From NCBI RefSeq assembly GCF_029633865.1, contig NC_079211.1:71812464-71876463 (forward strand): DNA of 64,000 nucleotides, read 5' to 3'. Every line of letters begins with the position of its first letter. The stretch's first letter is position 1. A model generated the notes under the pieces. The model saw only the letters and a list, made by a program, of their open reading frames with translations, was not told where the DNA came from and made no database searches. The translations under genes and the position numbers were made by a program. Of this stretch, positions 1 to 11,108 are shown piece by piece. The stretch comes from Lampris incognitus (lineage: Eukaryota > Chordata > Actinopteri > Lampriformes > Lampridae).

Positions 1-1
1 C

Positions 2-3000
2 GTCATTAAACATGTGGCCCATGTACTCAAGAGTGGTACTGAGTACTGGGACATCGCGTCCAGACAGGAACATCCGTCTAGTCCTGACGTTGAACAGTTC
101 TTGTCCATGTTCACGAATGTAGAGCGCTGGAGGGGTGGTGCAGTTCCTGAGAAGATAGGTACTGTTAAGCTCACCCAGGCCGTGACACTCTTACCGAGGC
201 ACGAGCACTTAGTCTGGGGCAGACTTCCTGCTAAGGTGCCTATGTCAGCTGGAAGCACTGTTGTTGTGGAGCCGACAGACTCCAAGGCCATGCCACGCAG
301 TGTCCTCGTAGGTCGACTTGTCACACCGCTCTGGGGTGATAGGTGGGTACCCATGACTGTTGTCAATCCATCTGACAAAGCCATCACACTGAAAAGGAAC
401 TGCAAGTTGGCTGATGTGTTTCCATGCTTGGCGATTGAGGACTTTAATGTTTTCCAGGGACTGCAATCAGTTGCAGGGAGGCATGAGTCCAATGCCACAG
501 ATAGTGCCTGTCCCCCTGTCCAGCCGGCTAGGAGTTTGTCAGAGCTCGGACTCAGTGACATTGACCTCAGCTCCTGTCAGGTTAGTGAGGCATGCAAGTC
601 CCAGCTCACTCAGCTGCTCACCGAGTACCATGACATCTTCTCCAGGGACTCTCTGGACTGTGGCGAGGTCACAGGATACACACATCGCATCCATCTGGTG
701 GATGAGCGCCCCTTTCGCTTGCCCTACAGGAGGGTTCCCCCAGCCCACTATCAGAAGTTGAGACAGGTTCTCACTGATATGGAGGAGAAAGGGATTATCC
801 GGAAGTCCTCGAGCGCATACGCTTCACCGCTGGTTATGGTATGGAAGAAGGATGGCGGGCTTCGGATCTGCACTGATTTCAGATGGCTGAATGCTCGGAC
901 CTTGAAAGACGCTCATCCCTTGCCACACCAGTCGGACTGTCTTGCCGCGCTGGGTGGTAACTGCCTCTTTAGTACGATGGACCTCACCTCTGGCTTCTTC
1001 AACATCCCAATGCATGAAGATGACAAGAAGTACACTGCTTTCACGACTCCCCTTGGGTTGCATGAATACAATCGCATGCCACAGGGCCTTTGTAATAGCC
1101 CTGCAGCCTTCATGAGAATGATGATTGGGATCTTTGGGGATCTGAACTTCACGAAGCTTTTGTGCTATCTTGATGATCTTCTTGTCTTCGCGCCGTCAGA
1201 GGTTGAGGCTCTGTCGAGGCTCCGCACTGTGTTTCAGAGGTTGAGGGAGAACAACTTGAAACTGGCTCCGAAGAAGTGTCATCTGCTGCAGAATCGGGTG
1301 CGGTTTTTGGGCCACGTGGTTGATGGCGGAGGTGTGTCTGTCGATCCCTCCAAAGTAGAGGTCATCTCCAACATGACAGTGCAGGATCTCATGGAAGGTG
1401 ATGGGTGCACGCCTTCTGTTCGTAGGATCAAATCTTTCCTTGGTATGGTATTTTACTACCAGCATTTCCTCCCGAACTGCTCCTCCGTGGCTAAGCCCCT
1501 GTTCGCCCTTACAGCTGGACAAAAGAGGAGGGGGAGGTCAGCTAAGGATAAGAAGCCCCATGGCAGCTTCCGTAAGCTTACCTCCGCAGACTGGACGGTG
1601 GAATGTGGGGAAGCATTTGATCTGTTGAAGACGATGTTACTGGAGTGTGTGGTGCTTGCCCATCCAGACTTTGAGGTGCCTTTCATTTTGTCGGTCGATG
1701 CGTCTTTGGACGGACTCGGCGCGGTGCTGTCTCAAGTGCCCCGAGGAGAGTCCAAGGCCAGACCTGTTGGTTTTGCAAGCAAGTCCCTCAGTGCCTCACA
1801 GCGGAAGTATCCAGCTCATAGACTGGAGTTCATGGCGCTGAAGTGGAGTGTTTGTGAAAAATTCAGCCACTGGCTGAAGGGTCAAAGCTTCACCGTTTGG
1901 ACAGATAATAATCCGCTGACTTATCTCCTAACGAAGCCGAAGCTTGACGCGTGTGACATCCGCTGGGTGTCTAAGTTGGCGTCTTACACCTTCGATCTCA
2001 AACACCTGCCAGGGAAGAAAAACGTGGTGGCGGATGCATTGAGTCGCGACCCTTTTTCCAAGCCCGTCAGTCAGAGGCTACTTAGGGAGCCCTACCCGGC
2101 CCTTGTTCAGGAAGCCGACGGGGTTGAGGGGGACTCTGTGCAGGATGTTTTCAGACTCAGTTGCCAGTCCCAAACACTGAGTAGTGCGCGATCTGGGTTT
2201 GCTTGTGATGCAGCTGAGGTCAGGGCTTTTTGTCAAGCCAAATGTGACTGGCCTGATGCATCAGTATTCACAGCACTCAGTTTGGTCCAGCACGTTCAGC
2301 ATCTATCGGGTGGTCAGGATACACTGCCAATGTTATCCACCGAGGAGCTCAGGTTGAGTCAGGAGCAGGACCCCTGCATCTCCAAGGTGTTGCCCTTTGT
2401 CGCTGTTCGGAAGCGGCCATCGAGGCGTGAGAGGCATGGTGCTGACCAGAAGGTCCTCAGGCTGTTGAAACAGTGGGAGAAGTTGGAAGTCAATGATGGT
2501 GTCTTGTACAGGGTGACAAAGGACCCAGTGTCCAAGCAGAGGAGGTCTCAGTATGTTTTACCTCTGAGTCTGAAAGACAAGGCACTGTCTGGCATCCACG
2601 ATCACGCTGGTCATCAGGGCCAGGACCGTACTCTCTCTCTTGCAAGGCAGCGTTTTTATTGGCCTGACATGGAGAGGGATATCAGAGTATATGTCAGATG
2701 TGTGTTTGGGAAGACCCCAGAGCCAGCTGCTTGCGCGCCCCTGGAGAGCATTAAAACTTCCGCACCGATGCAGCTTGTGTGTATGGATTTCTGGTCCGCT
2801 GAGGACAGTAAGCAGCGGTCAGTCGATGTCTTAGTGGTTACTGACCACTTCACTAAGCTTGCTCACGCGTTCCCCTGCACCAATCAGACAGCGAAGCAGG
2901 TCGCCAAGAAACTCTGGGATCATGTATTCTGTGTTTACGGGTTTCCGGAAAGAATACATTCTGACCGGGGCACAAACTTTGAGAGCAACCTGATTGCAGA

Positions 3001-3076
3001 GCTTCTCAAGTTGGCGGGTGTAGCGAAGTCCGACACGACGGCCTATCCTATGGGTAATGGCGGGACAGAGCGTTTA
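2..3076 (+). pseudogene. Gypsy pol: RT, RNase H and integrase (first frame)
   Basis: Reverse transcriptase, RNase H and integrase of a Ty3/Gypsy element. The frame is open to the left edge, so the true start is outside. Residues are counted from base 14. RT fingers and palm cover about residues 225-450, with the catalytic YLDD at 385-388 (bases 1166-1177). RNase H follows, with its first Asp in SVDAS at 562 and another in WTDNN at 631. The integrase zinc-binding region begins near base 2600 with two His; the second Cys of the expected CxxC looks replaced by Gly (RCVFGK). The integrase core has D925, D984 and E1019, which is D,D35E spacing. Two codons after the catalytic Glu the frame is lost by an apparent single-base deletion near 3073-3077. 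The same frame runs on to 3211, but that tail is out-of-frame nonsense. Confidence 0.92.
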
Positions 3077-4098
3077 ATCGCACGATGGGGAATATGCTCC
3101 TTTCCCTTCCGCTTCAGCAGAAGCAACAGTGGCCTCAGCAGATCCATTCTCTCACGCTCGCGTACAATGCCACTGTTCACGAGACCACGGGTTACGCGCC
3201 TTTCTTCCTGATGTATGGGCGTGTCCCAAGACTGCCGGTGGATGTTATGTTCAGGCAGGTTTTGCATGACCCTCACGTTGTTGACTATGACTCTTATGCT
3301 CAGTCTCTGCTTTCCTGTCTAAGGAGTGCAATGGAGCTCGCTCAGAAGCACTCCACGGCTGAGCAGCAGCATCAGGCGCGACAGTACAACAGACATGCCA
3401 AGGGCACTGTCCTGTCTGTCGGGGATCGTGTTTTGGTTGCGAACCAGAGTGAGCGAGGGAAGAGAAAGTTGGCTGACAAATGGGAGAACGGAGTGTACAC
3501 GGTTGTCGGTGTCAACCCCAATATCCACGTCTACAAGATTCAGGATGCAGAGGGGCACACCAGAGTGGTGCACAGGAACCGTTTGTTGGAGGTCAACTTC
3601 TTGCCCCTTCCTGAGTTAGATCAGGGTGAGGAGTCCAGTACAACCAGTCAGTTGCTTGACTGCGCAGAGTCCGATGAGGAGGACAGTGCAGATGGCCTGA
3701 CGGTCTCAGGGGATGCAGTGGGGCTAGCAGTCTCATCACTTGGAGACTCGCCTAGATCTGAGTGGGCAGAAGCGGAAGAGTTCATTCCGTCTAGTCTGGT
3801 AGTCAGTCCTGTGGGGGCCACTGCTCAGACTCCACCCAACACACACGCACCACACAACACACATGCACCACACATAGAGGCATCACACTCACTCGATGTT
3901 GGTGTTATATCTCACACTGATTCGCACACAGAAGCACCACACTCACTCGATACAGATGTTGCAGCTCGCACTGTCTCACGCACACAAGTAGAGAGCGATG
4001 GTCGGGTTAGGACACGCACAGGGAGGGTGGTGAGGTCAGTGAACAGGTTAATAGAATCTATGGCTCAGATGCCATTTCTACGGAGTGTGAGGGTTTGA
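3076..4098 (+). pseudogene. Gypsy pol: integrase C-terminus (second frame)
   Basis: Continuation of the same pol in another frame. It starts with the helix that follows the integrase catalytic Glu. It then has the conserved Gypsy stretch around LAYNATVHETTGYAPFFLMY, and a C-terminal domain with a GPY/F-like core near bases 3420-3600 (DRVLVAN, then KWENGVYTVV, then VVHRNRLL). After about base 3620 the protein becomes acidic and low in complexity, with imperfect His/Pro/Thr-rich repeats at 3830-3970, and it stops at 4098. The tail looks like a family-specific extension; I see no chromodomain. Frame and content show it was joined to the upstream part before the indel at about 3075. Confidence 0.88.
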
Positions 4099-4387
4099 AC
4101 TTTGATGGAGGTTGGAGTCATTCAAACTAGTTTAATGTGAGTTATTAGGTGTCTATCAGACAGGGTTGTTTTGGGCCAAGTGCATGGTGTGGCGTATCAG
4201 GCGTCACATTGATCTAGGGGAATACTGAGACTTGATCAACCTCATTATTTTCTGAACCTCGTAACCGAGGTAGCTCCTAAGTTGACTGGAGGACTAGGTC
4301 CTTCTTTTCACTTGTGCCAGTAGTCAGTGATGGGCTTTTCCTTTCCTCTTTCTCTTTTTATCCTGCTGTCAGGATGTTGGTGAATTT
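4099..4387 (+). other. 3' untranslated region of the Gypsy element
   Basis: Noncoding sequence between the pol stop and the purine tract before the 3' LTR. I see no further open frame with recognisable similarity and no env-like gene. Confidence 0.7.
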
Positions 4388-4400
4388 CAGGAGGGGTGAA
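4388..4400 (+). promoter_or_regulatory. Polypurine tract
   Basis: The purine-rich run caggaggggtgaa lies directly before the TGTAAC that opens the LTR. This is where the plus-strand primer of an LTR element is expected. Confidence 0.8.
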
Positions 4401-5115
4401 TGTAACCAGGTTAAAATTAATGTTTTTATTTTATTATGTTTGAGTATGAAATATCACCAAATCCTGTCTGTGTGCTGTTATTTGTGTTTACTACATTTTA
4501 TTTTATGTCATTATTTACTTTTATGTATGTTTTCCAACGACCGTCATATACGTGTACTGTCGCTTTACGAGAGAGGTCTTGTGGGTACACGGAAGAGGGA
4601 ACGCGGGAGAGGCCATTTTTGTTTTGTGGGAGGAGTGTCAAGCAGCGATCGAGCCGAGCCACACGTGTTTCTTACCGTGGGACAGTTTTGCTGGTTGAGG
4701 AGAACGTAACCTTGAGTATCCCTGTAAGAAGATACTGCAAGCTGTGGGATAAAATACTTGTTTATCCTTTCTTACATCGGAGTCCCGTGGACGGTTTCTC
4801 CTTCTAACGCACACGAGTGAAGTCCGGGTAATGGTTGAACTTCGACCCCCACGTCCGTAAGAAACACCGCTCCCGCTGGAGGACTGGACGTTTGTCGAAG
4901 AGTTTGAAACCAAAATAAATGGCAAGGTGGGCCAAATAGAGTCCTGTGTGTCCCCCCCTCCTTCTTTGATCATGATGATGATGATGAGAAACTGAGGGCC
5001 CCCACAACACCTGGGACCCCACCGAAAATAGAACACAACGCAGAGCTACTGATGAGAGTGACGGGCGTGCAGCAGGCTGACCAGCATAGAACAGCATAGG
5101 GCTGCCCCCGTTACA
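4401..5115 (+). repeat. 3' LTR of the Gypsy element
   Basis: A 715-bp LTR bounded by TGTAAC and GTTACA, a 6-bp terminal inverted repeat of the TG...CA kind. An AATAAA lies near 4915. The end is fixed by comparison with the inverted copy at 5322-6001, where a primer-binding-like site follows the same GTTACA. Relative to that copy it has about 50 extra bases near 4858-4905 and scattered substitutions. A short ATG/CAT trinucleotide run sits near 4970-4985. Confidence 0.88.
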
Positions 5116-5321
5116 TATACAAATGTCCTGTTCACAAGCCCAGTCCATGGTACCCACAGCTATGACTGTCCAGTGTCCACACAGCTCAATTCCAGTCCAC
5201 TGTAACATGAGTGTACAGTCTATAGAAATACCTGAGGTCGTCTGGGGCCTGATGACGACAGCAGCCTCCCGCGGCGAGCAACTGATGTCGCTCTCAGGAT
5301 CCAGGACAGTCACGGCACCAA
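5116..5321 (-). other. Truncated leader and primer-binding site of an inverted Gypsy copy
   Basis: Read on the minus strand, the bases next to the inverted LTR begin TTGGTGCCGTGAC (5309-5321), in the position and with the TGG start of a tRNA primer site. About 200 bases of leader follow before the sequence abuts the end of the plus-strand LTR at 5115. I could not name the tRNA. No gag reading frame is present. Confidence 0.7.
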
Positions 5322-6001
5322 TGTAACGGGGGCAGTCCTATGCTGTTCTATGCTGGTCAGCCTGCTGCACGCCCGTCACTCTCATCATTAGCTCTGCGTT
5401 GTGTTCTAGTTTGGGTGGGGCCCCAGGTGTTGTGGGGGGCCCTCAGTCTCGCATCATCATCATCATCATCATCATCATGATCAAGGAAGGAGGGGGGACA
5501 CACAGGACTCTATTTGGCCCACCTTGCCATTTATTTTATTTTATTACGGACGTGGGGGTCGAAGCTCAACCACTGCCCGGACTTCACTCGTGTGCGTTAG
5601 AAGGAGAAACCGTCCACGGGACTCCGATGTAAGAAAGGATAAACAAGTATTTTACCCCACAGCTTGCAGTATCTTCTTACAGGGATACTCAAGGTTACGT
5701 TCTCCTCAACCAGCAAAACTGCTACGGTAAGAAACACGTGTGGCTCGGCTCGGTCGCTGCTTGACACTCCCCCCACAAAACAAAAATGGCCTCTACCGCG
5801 TTCCCTCTTCCGTGTACCCACAAGACCTCTCTCTTAAAGCGACAGTACATGTATATGACGGTAGTTGTAAAACACACATAAAAGTAAATAATGACATAAA
5901 ATAAACTGTAGTAAACACAAATAACAGCACACAGACAGGATTTGGTGATATTTCATACTCAAACATAATAAAATAAAAACATTAATTTTAACCTGGTTAC
6001 A
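5322..6001 (-). repeat. Inverted LTR (5' LTR of a second Gypsy copy)
   Basis: A 680-bp sequence that is the reverse complement of the LTR at 4401-5115, with TGTAAC/GTTACA ends. It has a longer CAT trinucleotide run at 5453-5478 and a roughly 50-bp deletion near 5545. Divergence from the other copy is visible at many sites, so the two are not products of one recent insertion. Confidence 0.88.
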
Positions 6002-6410
6002 TAAATTAACCTTCGAATGTGCGCTCAAAGTCCTTACTTGTGCTCTGCTCTTTCCCCCGTTGTTTTCCATTCGCGCACGGACGCTACAGCAGACCGCGTG
6101 AGCTTACTGGCAGCAAGCAGCCCCGTGTGTCACACGCAACGACCCCCTGAATGGACAAACTCACACACTGACGTCCCGCTCCGGCGTCCCGCTAACCCCG
6201 CTCCTCCACAAGCACGACATATAAGCATTTTATTTCATTGATTATTATTGATTATGTATTTAAATGTGCTATGTTCATTAGTTAATTTTAATTTTTACAT
6301 GATGTTTAAGTACTAATTTTCACATCATCACTGGGTAATTGGCGGGGGGGCACAACTTTCATTTGGGGGGGCGAGGCCCGGCCAATGCCCCCCCGTAGCG
6401 CCGACACTGC
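6002..6410 (-). mobile_element. End of a hAT-like DNA transposon
   Basis: On the minus strand, 6410 begins CAGTGTCGGCGCTACGGG, which resembles hAT-type terminal repeats (CAGTG start). A GC-rich stretch with runs of G/C follows, then AT-rich sequence, then a short frame starting MENNGGK at 6070 that could be the first codons of a transposase. The frame is cut where the Gypsy LTR begins at 6001. The opposite end is not in the window. The element sits exactly where the L1 ORF1 homology stops, which suggests that it inserted into the L1. Family assignment rests on the terminus only. Confidence 0.5.
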
Positions 6411-7095
6411 TAGTGAGGAACGTAGCGCGCTTCTTGGCCAGCTCGCTGCTCCTGTCTGGAACAATAAAGATGCTTTGACCCTGATGTACGGGTGGCCCTC
6501 GGTTTCTCGCCAGGGCGAGTACCTGGTCCCTCTGCTGGTAGCGGAGAAAGCGAGTGATCACGGGTCGGGGCCGTTCTCCTTCCCCTGGTTCCGCTCTCAA
6601 CGTGCGGTGTGCCATTTCAAGCTCCGGTGGTCAGCTGAACGACTCGTCTCGCAATATGTCAACGAAAATGTCGACATAAAATCTGTGGCCGAACGTCCCT
6701 CGTCACCTTCGGGTGGTCCAACTACTCTGACGTGGTTCCGACGAGAGAGGTTTTCCAGGTCTTCTGTCTGGTGTGTAAGATGAAGGGTTTCGGTTTGGAG
6801 TTGTTTCAGCTGTGTTTCCATGCTGGCTAGCCTGTCGCTATGGTCGGAGAGGCAGCATCCATTGTCCTCACACGAGAGCCCGGATCTTCCACCTTGATTC
6901 GAACCGCATGTAAGGTGGCTTGAATAGGAGACAGCGAGGCTTGTATTTGGGCAGAAATCGCTGCTCTACTCTTCTCCAGTTCAACTATCAGGTCGGCGAT
7001 GGTCACAGCGGAGGTAGCTACTTCTGCGGTAGCCTTGTTGGCTTAGGCTCTGGAGGTACGGTGGGGCCCGTGGTCGCAGTTTTTCCTCTCTGGGC
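6411..7095 (-). pseudogene. L1-type LINE ORF1 fragment (transposase_22-like)
   Basis: Minus-strand remnant of the LINE-1 ORF1 RNA-binding protein. From the right it has an Ala/Ile-rich coiled-coil segment (about 6830-7030), then the linker DLENLSRRNHVRVVG followed by PEGDEG (6700-6770), which is diagnostic of L1 ORF1p, then the C-terminal domain with LRYQQRDQVLALARNRG and PDRSSELAKKR (6415-6560). At least two frameshifts (near 6600 and 6825-6900) break it. The first codons lie at 18667-18694 beyond the inserted retrovirus. The left end is cut by the hAT-like terminus at 6410. ORF2 is absent from the window. Confidence 0.8.
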
Positions 7096-7867
7096 TGTTG
7101 GACTGCAGCTCACTCTACCAACTCATCTTCATCTATGTGAGAGCCTAGTCCTGCGTGTCTGTTGATAAAGCAATAGCAGAAGATGTTCGGTCTCAAACCA
7201 TCCGTTTTATTTAGCAGTAAATGGATAAAGCATACAGAGCTCTGGGTCTAGATCTTCCTATCCCTGACAAGCAACAGAGTGTGTCAGTTCACGAAGTCTG
7301 ACTCTCTCTCCTTTCCCTGACCCAGTCTTTATACTATACAAAGTGTTGACTAAACATGAATGTGTGGTCTTCTTTGTGATTGGTCCGTTGATCTGACTCC
7401 ATTTCCGCCTCAATGATATCCGGACTCCAAGTGATCTCCTTCTGCAGCTGCTGTCGTGAGATCCTGTTCCTGTTTCTGAAACCACAGAGCACAGCACATC
7501 CTGTATCTACTCCCCCCAAGGCCACAGCACCCTTGTTGTTCCCCTTACTATTCAGAGCCGGTAACCTTATCTAAGGTTAGTGCCTCTCATTCTTTTACCT
7601 TCTATGGGGATAGACACAATCTTCCTCTTGGGACATCTTATCCTGTTATTGTCCCCCACTTCTCTTCCTATAGCTTACTCGGCATTCCTCTGTCTGCTGA
7701 CATACTCAATACTTTTCCACTGCCCCTATAGCCCTTCATGTCCTTGTAACAAGCCTTGTTCCTTATGCATATGATTTCCCAATGATTAATCTATCCTTAT
7801 ATCCCTTATTCCAATCAATACATTGTATTCATCATTATTAAACATCACACCATTGCATTTATCTACA
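7096..7867 (-). repeat. 3' LTR of the endogenous retrovirus
   Basis: A 772-bp LTR (minus-strand orientation) starting TGTAGATAAATG and ending CAACA. It matches 14740-14986 plus 18125-18666 with few differences. Sequence TTTATT at 7207-7212 gives an AATAAA poly(A) signal on the minus strand near the U5 side. Confidence 0.9.
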
Positions 7868-7881
7868 AATCCCCCTTTTGG
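7868..7881 (-). promoter_or_regulatory. Retroviral polypurine tract
   Basis: On the minus strand CCAAAAGGGGGATT lies immediately before the 3' LTR, a typical retroviral plus-strand primer. Confidence 0.85.
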
Positions 7882-7915
7882 TCTCATGTAAATGAGACCA
7901 ACCAACCAATCGGAT

Positions 7916-8627
7916 TCAAACATCACATTCAGCCTCTGTGTCACTGCCCAGTTCTTCACACCATCCGTTCTCCATCAGAGCCACCGTCTCCGTCTCGACT
8001 TGAGCCATCTGATAGGGTGATGGGGGACTCTTCTTTTCGATGGCAGTGACGATCAACCTTTCAAACAGAGATCTGATACAGGGGATACAACAGCATCCAC
8101 ACAACACAAGTGCAGTCATCATGCCTACCAGGGACAGAAACACAGACACTATCACACCTTTCCACTTCCCAAACCACTGTTCAAAAATTCCTCCCAGTGG
8201 GTTGTCTATACCTGAGTGTTCATGCATCTCCTCCGACAGGGTCCTAAGTCCTTTTAGGGCTCTAGTTACCGAGCCATCTGGAGTGAGTTACTAGACTTCC
8301 GCACAGGTATAAATCATATCTTCTCCACATCTCCTGGCGTTTCCCACAATTAATAACATGGCATAAGTCAAATTGAAATGTCACGTTCGTTCCCAGAGTG
8401 TAGTCTACGTCTATACCTCCATATGTTTTAATGCAGTAATCTGGTTGGGTCTGGCCTTCCCTCTTTGTTCTGTTGTGGTGTTGGTTTTGATCTGTGTGTC
8501 TGTCTCTGATGGCTGGTTCCCACATCAATATTGGAGTAACTATTACTATAGAAATGATCCCGCACATTCCCAACCACCACCATTTGGCTCTGTGGGGTTT
8601 TCTCGTTCCCTCAAACATCTTAATCAA
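7916..8627 (-). pseudogene. Retroviral env remnant (leader and TM tail, centre deleted)
   Basis: Two frames remain of an envelope glycoprotein. The first (8627 to about 8280, minus strand) starts with a hydrophobic signal/anchor segment (WWWLGMCGIISIVIV) and an N-linked sequon-bearing start of the surface subunit. The second (about 8290 to 7916) is the end of the transmembrane subunit. It has one membrane span (VIVSVFLSLVGMMTALVL), a Cys-rich juxtamembrane patch CGCCCIPC and a cytoplasmic tail of about 50 residues. Most of the surface subunit, the cleavage site and the fusion/heptad region are missing. About 235 residues remain where such proteins usually have 500-650. The two parts are in different frames. 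It cannot make a working envelope. Confidence 0.82.
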
Positions 8628-8832
8628 AATATATCAAAACATTCTTTCCGCACCTCGCAAAATTCTTTATTCCAATCTTGAGTATATTGTGGCTTGCCTG
8701 AGTATATGCAAAGCCGGTTACTATAAATCTTATCCAAAAGTGATAGCTATAATAACTGTCGCCACATATAGTGGCTCGTGTCTTTACACTTATTCAGAGT
8801 CAACTGTGGTGTTTCTTATCTGTTCCCGTGTC

Positions 8833-9579
8833 CTATCGGGTGAATCCGCTGCTGCACACTGGCTCCAGTGGTACCAGCTGTCTCCTTTGCCCTGTAGTCG
8901 GACCGCGTGTCCTCTCAACCACCTTGTATGGCCCTGTCCACCTTGGCTCCGACCACTTCCTCTTGATCACCTTCAGCAGAACCCAGTCTGTGGTGGGCGG
9001 TATCTGTCCCTCTAGGTTCCCCTCTGCTGCTGCAACCTGTTTTGAGAAAGCTGACACCAAAGCTGTTAGTTGGTCATAGTAAGGTTTGTACTTCAGCGGA
9101 TCTCTTTCCTTTTCCGTGATTGGGATTCCGGCTCCCGGTCCCGGGAACTGCTGCCCTGTTGTCAACTCATATGGAGTGAAACCTGTGATGGAGTTTACTG
9201 AGCTCCTAATTGACATTAGAGCTAGGGGTAGGGCATCCACCCAACTCACTTTTGTTTGAGCACACACTTTTCCTATTTTTCCTTTAATGGACTGATTCAT
9301 TCTCTCCACCTTTCCCTGTGATTGGGGGTGATACACTGTTCCAAACGCATGTTTCAGTCCCAGGGCCGCTTCTACTGCCTGCAGGTCTTTGTTCTTAAAA
9401 TGTGTGCCATTATCTGACCTGATTCTTTTTGGAAACCCATGCGTTGGTATGTATTGGCTGATTAGGAATTTGATTACCATTTTGGCATCTTCCTTTTTAG
9501 CAGGTACTGCTTCTGGCCAGCCAGTGTATGCATCCACGGCGACCAAGAGGTACCTATACCCATTTACCCTTTCCAACAT
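8833..9579 (-). pseudogene. Retroviral pol: integrase core and C-terminal domain
   Basis: Minus-strand frame of 248 residues with the integrase catalytic triad D16 (VAVDAYTGWPEA), D56 (RSDNGTHF) and E92 (KVERMNQ), that is D,D35E. A basic SH3-like C-terminal part follows (WVLLKVIKRKWSEPRWTGPYKVV). It joins viral cDNA to host DNA in the nucleus. The zinc-binding N-terminal region lies upstream in another frame, with a CxxC at about 9670-9700 (CKICTEYN). The frames are separated at 9586-9601 by a short inverted duplication. Confidence 0.9.
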
Positions 9580-9720
9580 GTCAGTGTTGGAAAGGGTAAA
9601 TTATGATTTCTTGACCTGGCATTTTTGGCAAAGGACATTTTCCCTCGTGTGGCTTCACTGTAGCCCTGATATTGTATTCTGTACATATTTTACATTCCCC
9701 GATATTGATGCCACCAATGG
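9580..9720 (-). pseudogene. Retroviral pol: integrase zinc-binding end (shifted frame)
   Basis: A short minus-strand stretch reads INIGECKICTEYN and then a basic, Pro-containing linker, as expected just before the integrase core. It is out of frame with the RNase H part upstream, and the downstream junction is rearranged by the 16-bp inverted repeat at 9564-9601. Confidence 0.65.
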
Positions 9721-10720
9721 GTCAGATGTCTCTGCATCTGTGCCTTTCCACAATGTGTCAGCCCGTGTGCCTCCTGTAACACGGAAGCCGTCCACCCTGG
9801 GGGTAACACAGGTCGTCCGGCGACCGTCCAGCGACCTCCAAACTCCTTCGAATTCCGTTGCCCCTCTCTCTTTCCAAACTGTGAACTCTTGAGGAGAGGC
9901 TTTCTGTTGTTCCTTTATTAACATATTTACATCACAGGCAGGTAGTAAATCATACACCGTTTTTCCCACCTGCATCATCATGTATTGGGCTGTGTAACCT
10001 GCTGCCCTTTTAGCTGCAGAGTCTGCCTCCTGATTTCCTTTTGCTATCATTGTTTCAGTTTTGTCGTGACCTCTGCACTTTATTACTGTTACCTCTGTTG
10101 GTTTCATTAGGGCTTCTACCAGTCTCTTGATGTCTTTCTCATGTTTGATTGGGGTTTTTGCTGCTGTCAAAAATCCTGCTCTGATCCACTGACTGAGCTC
10201 CACCTGTATTGCTCCTACCATGTATGCCGAGTCTGTGTAGATGTTTACTCTTTTCCCTTCTGCCCATTCTAATGCTGCTATCATTCCCTGTAATTCAGCT
10301 AGCTGCGCTGATTCTTTTCCTATTACTCTCCCTGTCACTACCTCCTCAAACCCTTCATCTGTTTGTCTTACCACTGCATATGCTGCCTTCAGTCCCTCCG
10401 TGGGATGTCTGTAGCAACAGTCATCTGTGAACAGCACTTCCTCTGGGTCAGCTAAGGGTTTTTCCCGTAAATCTGCTCTGACCTTAACATCTTTCTGTAC
10501 TCTCTCTTCACACACATGTGGCTCACCTTCCCCCATGTTGTCTGCCATGTTGAGTCCCTCGTGTGTGAACGTTATGTGTGGTGCATTGAGGATTTTTTCC
10601 AACCTTGTCTGTCTTAATGATGTCATGATGAATGCTGCTGAGTTCACATAGGCCACTATGCTGTGTGTTGTCAGGACTGTTAGAGCATGTCCCATGACTA
10701 TGTGTCTATTGTTTGCAGAA
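9720..10720 (-). pseudogene. Retroviral pol: RT connection and RNase H
   Basis: Minus-strand frame (open from 10752). It begins with the RT-RNase H connection (MGHALTVLTTHSIVAYV) and continues into a complete RNase H fold. The four acidic residues are visible: D110 (LFTDDCC), E153 (AELQGM), D174 (YTDSAYMVG) and D244 (NQEADSAAK), numbered from 10752. The arrangement is gammaretrovirus-like. RNase H degrades the RNA strand of the RNA/DNA hybrid during reverse transcription. The frame ends around 9690 where integrase should begin. Confidence 0.88.
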
Positions 10721-11108
10721 TTTTTGCTACCCCTGCTGCATGTCTTGTGCATGGTGGATGTCTATTTTCTGATGGATCGAGTGTCACACTTGCATACATC
10801 ATCACCTGCCTGCCTCCCCCTTTTTTCTGAAAAAGAACACCATTCACTGTATGTGATTTTTCTGAAACATCCAGATAGAATGGCTCTTTGTAGTCAGGCA
10901 GTGCTAAATCAGCAGCGTTAGTGAGAGCCTGTTTGAGGGAAATGAAGTTATTCTCTGCTTCAGTGGTCCATTGTAAGCATGCGGGCAAATTTCTCATCCC
11001 CTGCTCATTGACCATGGCCCTTAAGGGGTGCGTGAGTTCCCCATATGATGCTATGAACTGTCTGCTATAACCCGTCAACCCCAGGAATGAGAGCATGTCT
11101 TTCACTGG
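10698..11108 (-). pseudogene. Retroviral pol: RT thumb and connection only
   Basis: Minus-strand frame with an RT thumb (SFLGLTGYSRQFI, then a segment ending AMVNEQGMRNLPACLQW) and the beta-rich connection around LALPDYKEPFYLDVSE. The fingers and palm with the catalytic YxDD are absent. The frame passes directly from the domain upstream (…HSDAASM) into the thumb near 11108, an in-frame deletion of roughly two-thirds of RT. The frame shifts near 10700-10720 at the border with the RNase H part. Confidence 0.85.

Larger units (their letters stand above)
1..5115 (+). mobile_element. Ty3/Gypsy LTR retrotransposon, 3' part
   Basis: The window opens inside pol of an LTR retrotransposon of the Metaviridae (Ty3/Gypsy) type. 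In order it shows the end of the region between protease and RT, then RT, RNase H, integrase, a serine/acidic-rich C-terminal tail, about 300 bases of 3' untranslated sequence, a purine tract and a 3' LTR that starts TGTAAC and ends GTTACA. The RT-RNase H-integrase order is that of Gypsy elements and retroviruses. Gag, protease and the 5' LTR lie to the left of the window. One frameshift breaks pol, so this copy is not autonomous as it stands. Confidence 0.93.

Noticed and set aside
4436..6070. Genes in the LTR palindrome (matching frames on both strands)
   Set aside because: The frames mirror each other because the LTR is present in both orientations; they lie in noncoding LTR sequence.
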